Counted from the first letter of the stretch, positions 8,468 through 15,888 are shown. The stretch: DNA of 23,008 bases from Butyricicoccus sp. (GCA_020025885.1 JAHHRJ010000036.1:1-23008), one strand, 5' to 3'. Program-made: numbers and translations. Notes: a model not told the origin generated them from the letters alone.

Positions 8468-9255
8468 GTGTAAAAGAAAAACTCCCTGTGTCGGAGAAAA
8501 TGCGGATCATCCATGACAGCAAACGTCCAACGATCGATGATTATGTAAAAACATTGTTTGATGATTTTACCGAACTGCATGGAGATCGCGGATATGCCGA
8601 TGATGCGGCGATCTGTGCAGGAATTGCGACCTTTCAGGGTATTCCTGTTACAGTGATCGGACACCGCAAGGGCAAGACAACGGAGGAGAATATCAAGGCA
8701 AATTTTGCAATGGCACATCCGGAGGGATATCGCAAGGCGTTGCGGCTTGCAAAGCAGGCAGAAAAGTTTCATCGTCCGGTGGTTTGCTTTGTGGATACCG
8801 CAGGTGCATTTTGCGGCATTGGTGCAGAAGAGCGTGGACAGGGTGAAGCGATCGCAAAGTGTCTGAGCGACTTTATGGTACTGCGCACACCAGTAATCAG
8901 TATCATTACAGGCGAGGGTGGATCTGGTGGTGCACTTGCGCTTTCAGTGGCTGACCGTGTGCTAATGCTGGAAAACGCTATTTATTCGGTGATTTCTCCG
9001 CGTGGTTGTGCGTCGATTCTTTGGAAAGATGCCAGCCGAGAGGTGGAAGCTGCGGAGCGGCTGAAAATTACAGCCAACGATTTGTTATCCTTTGGCATGA
9101 TTGAAGGGATTGTGTCTGAAAATGGTTCCTTGATGCGCAATCTAAAAAAAGCATTGCAGGAACAGCTCAAAGAACTGCTTGCAACACCAACGGTGGAGCA
9201 GCTATTAGAAAAACGCTATGAAAAATTCCGTAAAATCGGAATTTTCGCAGAATAA
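8464..9255 (+). CDS. accA: acetyl-CoA carboxylase carboxyltransferase subunit alpha AccA
   Basis: AccA is the partner of AccD in the carboxyltransferase. The 263-aa product has the RPTIDDYVKTLFDDFTELHGDR opening, GHRKGKTTEEN, DTAGAFCGIGAEERGQGEAIA and the oxyanion segment GEGGSGGALALSVADRV. It is shorter than the proteobacterial form because the N-terminal extension is small, as in other Firmicutes operons. The active-site loop reads GAFCGIG instead of the more usual GAYPGIG. The start is fixed by the ATGA overlap with accD. Confidence 0.96.
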   Translation: MSVKEKLPVSEKMRIIHDSKRPTIDDYVKTLFDDFTELHGDRGYADDAAICAGIATFQGIPVTVIGHRKGKTTEENIKANFAMAHPEGYRKALRLAKQAEKFHRPVVCFVDTAGAFCGIGAEERGQGEAIAKCLSDFMVLRTPVISIITGEGGSGGALALSVADRVLMLENAIYSVISPRGCASILWKDASREVEAAERLKITANDLLSFGMIEGIVSENGSLMRNLKKALQEQLKELLATPTVEQLLEKRYEKFRKIGIFAE

Positions 9256-9288
9256 ATTCAAACCAAAAATGAAAAGGAGAACGTTATT

Positions 9289-9513
9289 ATGTTCGAGAAG
9301 ATTTGTGAACTGCTGGCAGACAAGTTTGATGCAGATGCTGCATCTATGACCATGGACACCAAAATCAAAGATGATCTCAATGCAGACTCTTTGGACGTAG
9401 TTGAACTGATGATGGATCTGGAGGAGAACTTCGGTATTTCCATTTCCGATGAAGAGGCAATGAAGATGTCCACCATCGGTGATATCTGCAAGTATATCGA
9501 GGCGAATCAATAA
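9289..9513 (+). CDS. acpP: acyl carrier protein AcpP
   Basis: AcpP carries the growing acyl chain on a phosphopantetheine arm. The 74-aa acidic protein has the modification motif DSLDVVELMMDLEE with Ser in NADSLD. AAGGAG lies upstream at a good distance. It sits last in the operon, directly before the terminator, whereas in many Firmicutes it is near fabH/fabK at the front. The 33-base gap from accA shows no obvious separate promoter, so it is probably transcribed with the operon. Confidence 0.96.
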   Translation: MFEKICELLADKFDADAASMTMDTKIKDDLNADSLDVVELMMDLEENFGISISDEEAMKMSTIGDICKYIEANQ

Positions 9514-9530
9514 GATAAACGACAAGAAGT

Positions 9531-9580
9531 TGACCTTTCTGTATGGGCGTGTGTACTCAGATAGAAAGGTCAGTTTTTTT
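9531..9580 (+). terminator. rho-independent terminator of the fab-acc operon
   Basis: A perfect 10-bp stem (TGACCTTTCT at 9531-9540 with AGAAAGGTCA at 9563-9572), a 22-base loop and seven T's at 9574-9580. It lies 17 bases after the acpP stop codon. Confidence 0.88.
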
Positions 9581-9644
9581 ATGGCATAAATCACGAACTT
9601 CCCCCATAAGCTATGCTATCGGGAAAGAGGAGGAGCGATCATCT

Positions 9645-10211
9645 ATGCGGAATTGGGTGCAAACGATTTGTATGGTGCTGTGCGCCTTGTTGTGCCTGTT
9701 CTTGATCCAGCATATGGTGCTCTACACCAATGTACCTATGCATATGCCGCATACAACGGTACAGCGCGCAGGACAGGTAGAGCCAATAGAGGAAGAGGGG
9801 ATTGAGGTTTCTTTGGACAGCAGTGCACTCACGACTCTATTGACACGCCAGCTTCCCCTGAATTTTCCACTGCAAGATATTCAGCTGCAAATTACAGAAC
9901 AGGATAACCTGCTTTGTATGGCACAGATCGAGCCAGAGAACTTATCTCTCCCTCGTGCGGCGCGTGCGCTGCTGCCAGACTCCTGTCCGCTCTATGCACT
10001 GATTTCGGTAGGGTATGCTGAGCAAACGGTGGTGCTGCATCCAATTTCATTAGAAATCAGTGGTTTAAAGCTGCCACATGCCTTGTTAAATCCAATTGCA
10101 AAAGAACTTGGAGAAGCGATTACGGATGGCATTCGAGCGCAGGGCATTCAAATTCGCACACTGAATATGAAAGAACAGCGGATGCATATTGGTATGACGA
10201 CCGTAGACTAA
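9645..10211 (+). CDS. membrane-anchored protein, possibly YpmS/DUF2140-like
   Basis: The 188-aa product has a hydrophobic segment at about residues 5-25 followed by a mostly polar extracytoplasmic part, so it is probably a single-pass protein with its C-terminus outside. The outer part has alternating hydrophobic strands (ISVGYAEQTVVLHPISLEISGLKLPHALLNPIAKEL) that recall the YpmS/DUF2140 family, whose function is not established. That resemblance is pattern-based and weak. The start at 9645 follows AGAGGAGGAG; an upstream in-frame start near 9543 would fall inside the operon terminator. It stands alone between two terminators. Confidence 0.7.
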   Translation: MRNWVQTICMVLCALLCLFLIQHMVLYTNVPMHMPHTTVQRAGQVEPIEEEGIEVSLDSSALTTLLTRQLPLNFPLQDIQLQITEQDNLLCMAQIEPENLSLPRAARALLPDSCPLYALISVGYAEQTVVLHPISLEISGLKLPHALLNPIAKELGEAITDGIRAQGIQIRTLNMKEQRMHIGMTTVD

Positions 10212-10241
10212 AAAATAGAGCAGACGAAAATCGTCTGCTCT
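10210..10241 (-). terminator. terminator of the NlpC/P60 operon
   Basis: A perfect 11-bp stem (10217-10227 with 10231-10241) with a 3-base loop. On the minus strand it is followed by a T-rich run (10216-10210), so it ends the leftward transcript 17 bases after the hydrolase stop. The hairpin lies immediately after the stop of the rightward gene, but no T-run follows on the plus strand, so it may block that transcript only weakly. Confidence 0.82.
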
Positions 10242-10257
10242 GTCTGCATATATTCTC

Positions 10258-11163
10258 TTAAAGGACACGACCGCCCCATAAGAAGTTCTTGTTGTAGTTA
10301 CCGGTGTTGATTGAATCATATCGGATATAAGAACCAGTGCGAGGAGAGTGGATAAACTCACCAGCACCAGCATAAATGCCAACATGGTTGACCTTATCGC
10401 CCTTGCCGAAGAATACCAGATCACCCGGCTGCAACGCTGCGATTGAATCGATGCGGGTGTAGGTCTGGCTCTGCTCAGAAGAGGTGCGAGGCAGAGAAAT
10501 GCCAAGTGCATTGCGGAATACATATGTAGTGAAGCCGGAGCAGTCAAAACCGCTCGCTGGGGTGCTGCCGCCATAACGATATGGGGTGCCCAAGAACTGG
10601 TTTGCGTAGCTCAAGAGCTTGTCCGCATCTGTGCTTGCCTGTGCTGGTGTCACTGCACGCTCGCGAGGCTGTACCTGTTGAGTATCGGTCATGGTCTGAT
10701 CGAACGTCAGGTAGTCTGCACAGATATAACCTGCGGTATCATCGATTGCGATGCGATACCAGCCATCGACAACGCCATTGACATCGACACAATCATCTGT
10801 GTTGAGCTGGAGCATCACTTCCGCATTGGTGTTTGGTTGGGTGCGGATGTTGACCGAATCGGTCTTGATGATGCCTGTGCCAAGATCTACATCGCCGTCC
10901 TGAGCAGCACGAATATAGTCTGCGCTTACATATCCAATTGCGCCATTATATGCAATGTGATACCATTCATTGGTATTGTCGATGACTGCTACACGCGCGC
11001 CGCTGGGAATGGAACCGATCACATTTCCGTTGGCGGAATCGCGGAAGTTCAGAGTGGTGGTTGCTGTATTGACACCGGTATACAGTGCAGATGCACTGCC
11101 AGAAATGATCACTGCGGAGATTGCAGTGGTAAGTATTGCCTTTACATGCTTTGCTGTATTCAT
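10258..11163 (-). CDS. secreted SH3-NlpC/P60 peptidoglycan endopeptidase
   Basis: Likely a cell-wall hydrolase that cleaves peptide stems of peptidoglycan. The 301-aa product has a signal peptide (about 1-26, ending SASA), two bacterial SH3 domains (about 31-87 and 98-155) that usually bind the wall, a linker, and a C-terminal NlpC/P60 domain (about 183-301). The catalytic set is Cys208 in FDCSGF, His260 in VNHVGIY and His272 in FIHSP. The start at 11163 is chosen because AGGAGGA precedes it and a signal peptide follows at once; the frame extends 15 codons further without a site. It follows the 99-aa gene by 54 bases and is probably cotranscribed with it under WalR-type boxes. Confidence 0.92.
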   Translation of the reverse strand: MNTAKHVKAILTTAISAVIISGSASALYTGVNTATTTLNFRDSANGNVIGSIPSGARVAVIDNTNEWYHIAYNGAIGYVSADYIRAAQDGDVDLGTGIIKTDSVNIRTQPNTNAEVMLQLNTDDCVDVNGVVDGWYRIAIDDTAGYICADYLTFDQTMTDTQQVQPRERAVTPAQASTDADKLLSYANQFLGTPYRYGGSTPASGFDCSGFTTYVFRNALGISLPRTSSEQSQTYTRIDSIAALQPGDLVFFGKGDKVNHVGIYAGAGEFIHSPRTGSYIRYDSINTGNYNKNFLWGGRVL

Positions 11164-11217
11164 TTGAAAAGATCCTCCTGCACGCCGAAACGATCTCGAC
11201 GCTTTCAAACTGTTGTT

Positions 11218-11517
11218 TTACTTGGTCGATAATGCACGGCTGAGCCAGATAGAAGCGATGTCCATTGCGCTCCACAGGCTAGTCTTTTCGCTCTTCTTTA
11301 CAATGCGATCCTTCATGCGAACGGTAGCACTGGTCTGCTGGAGCTGAACTGCAACCTTGGTTGCAACATCGAGGTCACCCTCCTTCTTGGTTTCCAGGAT
11401 CTGCATCATAATGATGTAGCGGTCTTCCATGCTGCCGTAGTAAAGAATATTCTCTTTGCGCATGAGCGGATGCCCTTTATACATGAGCAGTTCGCCCTCT
11501 TTAACGATTGATGCCAT
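11218..11517 (-). CDS. conserved-looking 99-aa cytoplasmic protein
   Basis: I do not recognise a named family. The protein begins MASIVKEGELLMYKGHPLMRK, has no signal peptide or membrane segment, and has a mixed alpha/beta look: a strand-rich N-terminal half (YYGSMEDRYIIMMQIL), then a segment with several Lys/Glu, then a short Trp-containing tail. AAGGAGA about ten bases before the ATG supports the start. It is the first gene of the unit that also encodes the SH3-NlpC/P60 hydrolase, so a role tied to the cell wall or growth is possible, but only by context. Confidence 0.85.
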   Translation of the reverse strand: MASIVKEGELLMYKGHPLMRKENILYYGSMEDRYIIMMQILETKKEGDLDVATKVAVQLQQTSATVRMKDRIVKKSEKTSLWSAMDIASIWLSRALSTK

Positions 11518-11543
11518 ATACGAAAATCTCCTTTAATTCCCTG

Positions 11544-11604
11544 ATTGTGAAAGTCTGTCTTTGATTACAAATCGGTTACAAACTATGATTACAATTTGAT
11601 TACA
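11544..11604 (-). promoter_or_regulatory. two WalR (YycF)-type boxes before the wall-hydrolase operon
   Basis: In the coding direction two sites match TGT(A/T)A(A/T/C)-N5-TGT(A/T)A(A/T/C): TGTAAT-CAAAT-TGTAAT at 11604-11588 and TGTAAC-CGATT-TGTAAT at 11580-11564. The half sites within a box are 11 bases apart (one helical turn) and the two boxes start 24 bases apart. A weak -35 (TTGTAA) lies inside the second box and a weak -10 (CACAAT, 11549-11544) follows, fitting an activated promoter. WalRK is the essential Firmicutes two-component system that controls wall hydrolases. The assignment comes from motif match plus target gene. Confidence 0.68.
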
Positions 11605-11671
11605 TGATAGCATGGCAACCCTCTTTTGTCAATTGAAAATTTGTAAATCCTGTAAAATCAGGCGATTCTTA

Positions 11672-11700
11672 TTGTCTCACGGCTGTTTTTCGCGTATAAT
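11672..11700 (+). promoter_or_regulatory. sigma-A promoter of mtaB
   Basis: TTGTCT (11672-11677), a 17-base spacer and a perfect TATAAT (11695-11700). The expected start near 11707 gives a leader of about 26 nt. Confidence 0.7.
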
Positions 11701-11732
11701 AAAAGAAATCTTACAAGAAATGAGTTTAGTTG

Positions 11733-13016
11733 ATGAAATTCGGATTTTATACCCTTGGCTGCAAAGTGAACCTGTTTGAAACACAGGCACTGATGCAGCA
11801 AGCCCGTGCCAATGGGCATGCGATCTGTACAGAAGATGCAGACGTATTCATTATAAATACTTGCAGCGTTACAGCGATCAGCGACCGGAAAAATATACGT
11901 GCGTTCCATAAGATTCGGCGTGAGAATCCAAACGCGCTGATTGTTGCTTGCGGATGCTTTGCGCAGACCGAGCCGGACAAGCTGGAAGCCAGTGGGGAGA
12001 TCGACCTCATCTGCGGCACGGCATCGCGCGGAGAGATCATTGCACTGTGTGAACAGGCAGTACAAGGAAATCGTGAAATGGATCTCACAAAATTCCGCAC
12101 GCTAAATCGCACCTATGAAGTGCTTCCGGCAGGTGTTCCAGAGGGACGCACACGCGCACTGCTCAAGGTAGAGGACGGCTGTGACCAGTACTGCACCTAT
12201 TGTATCATCCCGTATGCACGCGGACATGTGCGTTCTATGCCGCTTGATTTGGCAGTACAGGAAGCTGTGCGGCTTTCACAGGCAGGTGTGCAGGAAATCG
12301 TGCTGACGGGCATTGAAATTTCTTCCTATGGGCAGGACTTGCCTGAATGTTGTGATCTCACAGATCTGATTGCGGCACTTTGTGAAACAGTACCAGATAC
12401 GTATATCCGCTTGGGTTCGCTGGAACCGCGCACCATTACAGATGCATTTTGCAGTCGGTTACAGCATTATAAAAATCTAAGACCACATTTTCACTTGTCC
12501 CTACAAAGCGGCTGTGACAATGTACTCAAACGCATGAAGCGGCGATATACCGCGGCGTTCTTTGCCGAGCGCTGTGAAATGCTGCGCGAGAGTTTCCCTG
12601 ATTGCTCCATCACAACCGATTTGATTGTTGGATTTCCCGGGGAAAGCGAATCAGATTTTGCTGAGACGTTGGATTTTATTCGTGCTTGCGATTTTTCGGA
12701 CATGCATGTTTTCCCATATTCCGTCCGACCTGGAACGCCAGCAGCGTCTATGCCAGACCAGATTCCGCTCGTGGTGAAAAATCAGCGCGCAGAGGCGGCG
12801 AAGGTGGTTGCAGCACAGATGAGCCAGAACTATCGTGAAAAATTTATGGGATGCACATTAGAAGTGCTGTTTGAACATCCAGAAGGGGAGGGGTGGAGCG
12901 GACACAGCGCGTATTGTTTCCCTGTCCATGCACAGAGTACAGAGATCGCAAAGAATAAACTCTGTCGTGTGCGGGTGACAGAACTAACGGATATTGGCGT
13001 GTCAGGACAGCTTTAA
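11733..13016 (+). CDS. mtaB: tRNA (N6-threonylcarbamoyladenosine37-C2)-methylthiotransferase MtaB
   Basis: MtaB adds a methylthio group to t6A37 of tRNAs that read ANN codons, using two iron-sulfur clusters and S-adenosylmethionine. The 427-aa product has an N-terminal domain with three cluster cysteines (Cys10 in TLGCKVN, Cys44 in NTCSV, Cys75 in CGCFAQ), a radical-SAM motif Cys150-Cys154-Cys157 in GCDQYCTYCIIP, and a C-terminal TRAM-like region. The GCKVN motif and length favour MtaB over MiaB. ATG at 11733 is preferred to the TTG one codon earlier. The ribosome site is weak. The stop codon is the first three bases of an inverted-repeat element, but the C-terminus (VRVTELTDIGVSGQL) looks complete. 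Confidence 0.93.
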   Translation: MKFGFYTLGCKVNLFETQALMQQARANGHAICTEDADVFIINTCSVTAISDRKNIRAFHKIRRENPNALIVACGCFAQTEPDKLEASGEIDLICGTASRGEIIALCEQAVQGNREMDLTKFRTLNRTYEVLPAGVPEGRTRALLKVEDGCDQYCTYCIIPYARGHVRSMPLDLAVQEAVRLSQAGVQEIVLTGIEISSYGQDLPECCDLTDLIAALCETVPDTYIRLGSLEPRTITDAFCSRLQHYKNLRPHFHLSLQSGCDNVLKRMKRRYTAAFFAERCEMLRESFPDCSITTDLIVGFPGESESDFAETLDFIRACDFSDMHVFPYSVRPGTPAASMPDQIPLVVKNQRAEAAKVVAAQMSQNYREKFMGCTLEVLFEHPEGEGWSGHSAYCFPVHAQSTEIAKNKLCRVRVTELTDIGVSGQL

Positions 13017-13088
13017 GGCAACACCGCACAATGTCATCTGCGGTGCTTTGCGAAAATCACTCTTGCTGAATTATACGGTATTGCCTTA
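13014..13088. repeat. 75-bp inverted-repeat (MITE-like) element
   Basis: The left end reads TAAGGCAACACCGCACAAT and the right end, read inward, TAAGGCAATACCGTATAAT: 16 of 19 bases agree, and the differences are all C/T changes. An internal hairpin (CACCGCA with TGCGGTG) lies near the left end. With TA as target duplication the mobile part is 13016-13086. No second copy is in the window. It may also fold as a terminator for mtaB. Confidence 0.6.
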
Positions 13089-13250
13089 GGGGCTGTTTGA
13101 AAAATCGAAAATTTGTCTTTTTCTACAGGGAACGGCATCCACTGCGTTAAAAATACTCGAAATCCATCAAGGATTCCTGCGTTTTTTGCCTTGTGGCTGC
13201 TCGCTCCCTGCGAAAAATCCGTCAATTTCTCTATTTTCAAACAAGCCCTA
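13087..13250 (+). mobile_element. 160-bp MITE, copy 1, with TA target duplication
   Basis: The element proper is 13089-13248 between two TA dinucleotides. Its ends are imperfect inverted repeats (left GGGGCTGTTTGAAAAAT, right read inward GGGCTTGTTTGAAAATA), and the similarity continues inward, so the whole element can fold as a long imperfect hairpin. It is identical over all 160 bases, in inverse orientation, to 19519-19678. It has no room for a transposase. Its left TA is also the right-hand TA of the 75-bp element, so one inserted at the border of the other. Confidence 0.88.
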
Positions 13251-13315
13251 ACAATCTAGTATAGCGTATGGATATGGAAACCATCCGCGTGGATGGAGAA
13301 AGGGGATATATAAAA

Positions 13316-14407
13316 ATGCGAAAACAACCAATTGTATGGCTTGCACTGACGTTATTTTTGAGCGGAACGGTAGCAGGTGCATTGAGTACAGGTGATTCGT
13401 TGGTTAGCCGTTCCTATGTGCTGGAGACATATATTAATTCGGTTTCTGAAAAAGCCAAGAATACAGCTGGTGCACTTGGGGACATCAAAACGAAGATTGA
13501 TGGATTGGCAGAACAGGTCACAGCAGATATACTCAGAGGTAACCTAGAGGCACAGGTGGTTGCTGCACTTGGAAAATCAGTGGAAACCAAGCTGCATGCA
13601 GGAAACACGGTAACTGTACAGGAAGGCACAGAGGTTATTGTGAACACCGGACAAGCTTTGAGCCGCAAGGGAACATGGATCAATCTATCCACAGGAAAAG
13701 AAGTCGGCACACAGCATGCACTTGTGACAAAGCAGCGTTACCTATCCGCAGATGATGACGCTGAGCTAACGATTGTACAGGACAGTGTCCTCATGATCTC
13801 AGGCAAGTATCAAACAGGTACATCTACAACTGAAATAGGCACACACTATACAGACTATGCCGATGCTCTGCATTCTTTGGGACTGTTTCAGGGTAGCCAA
13901 AAAGGATATGAGCTAACAAGACCTGCAACTCGCTTGGAGGGGCTTGTCATGCTGATTCGTCTGCTTGGCGATGAGTCCAAAGCGAAAGCATTTCAGGGCA
14001 AGCATCCCTTTACGGATGTACCCGCATGGGCAAATACTTATGTTGCGTATGCATATGATAAGGGATACACAAGCGGTATCAGTAAGACGCAGTTTGGAAG
14101 CACCATGCAGCTGCGCTATCTGGATTATATGACGTTTTTGCTGCGTGCACTCGGATATTCTGACCATGGTGGAGATTTCCAGTGGAATACCGCAGATCAG
14201 GCAGCGGTTGATCATGGTATCCAAACCGCAGCCGAGCGGGCAGAAATCAAAAAACAGGGACGCTTTTTGCGTGACCATGTCGCGTATACCTCATACCGTA
14301 CCTTGTTTGCAAAAAATAAGGATGGCATACGGCTCTGTGATGTTCTAATCCAGCATGGTGTATTCACACAAAAACAGCTGGAAGCAGTAGAGCAAAAAGG
14401 TTTGTAA
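13316..14407 (+). CDS. secreted S-layer-homology (SLH) domain protein
   Basis: The 363-aa product has a signal peptide (about 1-22, cleavage near VAGA), an N-terminal helical region (about 30-95) of coiled-coil character, a central beta-rich region (about 96-170) and a C-terminal region (about 178-285) with SLH-like repeats (YADALHSLGLFQGS..TRPATRLEGLVMLIRLLG, then PFTDVPAWANTYVAYAYDKGY). SLH repeats usually bind pyruvylated wall polymers and hold proteins on the cell surface. The start at 13316 follows AGGGGA; the frame opens earlier at 13268 but without signal. A small hairpin (CCATCC 13281-13286 with GGATGG 13291-13296) lies just before the ribosome site. The MITE ends 66 bases upstream and may have altered the promoter. 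Confidence 0.85.
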   Translation: MRKQPIVWLALTLFLSGTVAGALSTGDSLVSRSYVLETYINSVSEKAKNTAGALGDIKTKIDGLAEQVTADILRGNLEAQVVAALGKSVETKLHAGNTVTVQEGTEVIVNTGQALSRKGTWINLSTGKEVGTQHALVTKQRYLSADDDAELTIVQDSVLMISGKYQTGTSTTEIGTHYTDYADALHSLGLFQGSQKGYELTRPATRLEGLVMLIRLLGDESKAKAFQGKHPFTDVPAWANTYVAYAYDKGYTSGISKTQFGSTMQLRYLDYMTFLLRALGYSDHGGDFQWNTADQAAVDHGIQTAAERAEIKKQGRFLRDHVAYTSYRTLFAKNKDGIRLCDVLIQHGVFTQKQLEAVEQKGL

Positions 14408-14473
14408 AAATCGGAACCCATTTCCTCCAGAGCGCATAGGATAAGGTGTAATCCACAAAAGGAGGAAAACATT

Positions 14474-14653
14474 ATGTATCAAAATTCTTGCTGGGGCACC
14501 GATTCTTGGTGGATCATCATTCTGTTTGCAATTCTTCTGATTTGGCTGTGCTGCGGTACAAATCAGGGCGGTTGTGGCTATTACGGCGGCTACAACTATG
14601 GTAGCAATTATGGCGGAAATACGCTCGATTGCTGCAACGGATGCTGCCACTAA
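14474..14653 (+). CDS. 59-aa Cys/Gly/Tyr-rich membrane peptide
   Basis: The ATG at 14474 follows a strong AAAGGAGGAAA site. The predicted peptide has a short polar N-terminus (MYQNSCWGTDS), one hydrophobic segment (WWIIILFAILLIWL, about 12-25), a Cys-Cys pair, a Gly/Tyr/Asn-rich middle (GGCGYYGGYNYGSNYGG) and a cysteine-rich tail (DCCNGCCH) with eight cysteines overall. It resembles in style the small Gly/Tyr-rich membrane peptides of Firmicutes spores (YjcZ type), but no homology is claimed. It has its own terminator. The strong translation site, clear end and compositional design make it a likely real gene. Confidence 0.75.
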   Translation: MYQNSCWGTDSWWIIILFAILLIWLCCGTNQGGCGYYGGYNYGSNYGGNTLDCCNGCCH

Positions 14654-14671
14654 TCGGCTGAGAAACCTCAA

Positions 14672-14709
14672 AGAAAGGGCGCGGAGTTATGCTCCACGCC
14701 CTTTCTTTT
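14672..14709 (+). terminator. rho-independent terminator after the 59-aa gene
   Basis: AAAGGGCG (14674-14681) pairs with CGCCCTTT (14697-14704) and GGAG with CTCC, with one mismatch and a short loop, followed by CTTTTC. It lies about 20 bases after the stop codon. Confidence 0.8.
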
Positions 14710-14775
14710 CTAATAAAATCATAATCCATACCCGAAAGAATATTCCCTCTTTTTATCAAAACGTGAAAAAGGGTC

Positions 14776-14804
14776 TTGTCAAATGATAAAAAATACGGTA
14801 AAAT
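14776..14804 (+). promoter_or_regulatory. sigma-A promoter of efp
   Basis: TTGTCA (14776-14781), 17 bases, TAAAAT (14799-14804). The start is expected near 14811. A short hairpin (TTAG..ACAC with GTGTCTAA, about 14824-14844) lies in the leader before GGAGG. Confidence 0.65.
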
Positions 14805-14866
14805 ATATGAGCATTGATTAGAATTTAGAACACAACGGTGTCTAATGTTTTGGAGGATTCGAAATT

Positions 14867-15430
14867 ATGATTTCTGCAGGTGAATTCAGAAACGGTGTAA
14901 CATTTGAGATGGACGGTCAGGTTCTTCAGGTCGTCGAGTTCCAGCATGTAAAGCCGGGTAAGGGCGCAGCATTCGTGCGCGTAAAGATGAAAAACGTAAT
15001 TACTGGTGCGGTAACTGAGCGCAGCTTTAACCCAACTGATAAGTATGAGCCAGCATACGTTGAGCGTAAGGAAATGCAGTATCTGTATGCAGACGGCGAC
15101 CTGTACTACTTCATGGATACCGAGACCTATGACCAGCTGCCGATCAACCAGTCTACTCTGGGTGACGACTTCCGCTTTGTCAAGGAGAATACAAACGTTA
15201 AGGTTCTGTCCTACAAGGGCAGTGTATTTGCAGTAGAGCCGCCGCTCTTCGTTGATCTGGAGATCACTGAGACCGATCCGGGCTTCAAGGGTAACACTGC
15301 AACCAACACTCTGAAGCCGGCTGTTCTGGAAACTGGCGCAACTGTACAGGTTCCGCTGTTTATCGAGATCGGCGACCGCATTAAGATCGATACCCGTACC
15401 GGTGAGTATCTGGAGCGCGCAAAGGGCTAA
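14867..15430 (+). CDS. efp: elongation factor P
   Basis: EF-P binds stalled ribosomes and speeds peptide bond formation at runs of proline. The 187-aa protein has the three-domain EF-P length and the exposed loop KPGKGAAF with Lys32, the residue that is modified in many bacteria, and ends with IKIDTRTGEYLERAKG as expected. TGGAGG precedes the ATG. It is followed after 41 bases, without a terminator, by the zinc-ribbon gene, so the two are probably cotranscribed. Confidence 0.97.
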   Translation: MISAGEFRNGVTFEMDGQVLQVVEFQHVKPGKGAAFVRVKMKNVITGAVTERSFNPTDKYEPAYVERKEMQYLYADGDLYYFMDTETYDQLPINQSTLGDDFRFVKENTNVKVLSYKGSVFAVEPPLFVDLEITETDPGFKGNTATNTLKPAVLETGATVQVPLFIEIGDRIKIDTRTGEYLERAKG

Positions 15431-15471
15431 TCCTGTGACTCGCCTTCGCTTTCTGAAAAGGAGGATGCAAG

Positions 15472-15888
15472 ATGACTGTAATGGAACGTGTAGCATATCT
15501 CAAAGGATTGTATGAAGGACTGGACATTGATACGGACAAGAAGGAGGGAAAGCTGCTCGCTGGAATGCTCTCTGCAATGGAAGATCTGGCGGAAGCTGTA
15601 ACCGACTTAAAGCAGCAAAATGAAGAGCTGCTTGATGAATTAGACGACGTCTATGAGGAGATCTCTGCAATTACAGAAGATTTTCTCACTGCCGATGATG
15701 ATGACGACGAGGACGCCGAAATGAATCTGGATTTGGAGCAAGAGCTTTATCAGGTTGTATGCCCCACCTGTGGTGAGGTCATTTATCTCGATGAAGATAT
15801 GCTCGAGACAGGTTCCATTGCTTGCGGCGCATGCGGCGAAGAATTGGAATTTGATTTATCCAGACTTGACGATTCAGACGAAACATGA
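15472..15888 (+). CDS. acidic coiled-coil/zinc-ribbon protein (CD1247 N-terminal domain type)
   Basis: The 138-aa protein starts MTVMERVAYLKGLYEGLDID, the opening found in Clostridia proteins annotated as CD1247 N-terminal domain. A helical, probably coiled-coil segment (about 30-70), a very acidic stretch (DDDDDEDAE, about 75-83) and a C-terminal four-cysteine ribbon (CPTCGE and CGACGEE) follow. Function is unknown. Association with efp is seen in other Clostridia as I remember it. AAGGAGG precedes the ATG. The promoter of the downstream tRNA lies within its last codons and just beyond. Confidence 0.88.
   Translation: MTVMERVAYLKGLYEGLDIDTDKKEGKLLAGMLSAMEDLAEAVTDLKQQNEELLDELDDVYEEISAITEDFLTADDDDDEDAEMNLDLEQELYQVVCPTCGEVIYLDEDMLETGSIACGACGEELEFDLSRLDDSDET

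Noticed and set aside
10678..11232. Rightward 184-aa ORF opposite the NlpC/P60 gene
   Set aside because: It is a shadow of the strongly supported hydrolase reading frame, with Cys/Ile-rich, unnatural composition and no ribosome site.
11563..11604. Four GATTACA/GGTTACA words as a CRISPR array or iteron origin
   Set aside because: Units are only 7 bases with 11/13/11 spacing and no spacers. The minus-strand reading as two WalR boxes explains spacing and position better. No rep gene is present.
11642..11656. A third WalR box before mtaB (TGTAAA..TGTAAA)
   Set aside because: The half sites are separated by three bases instead of five, so the spacing is wrong.
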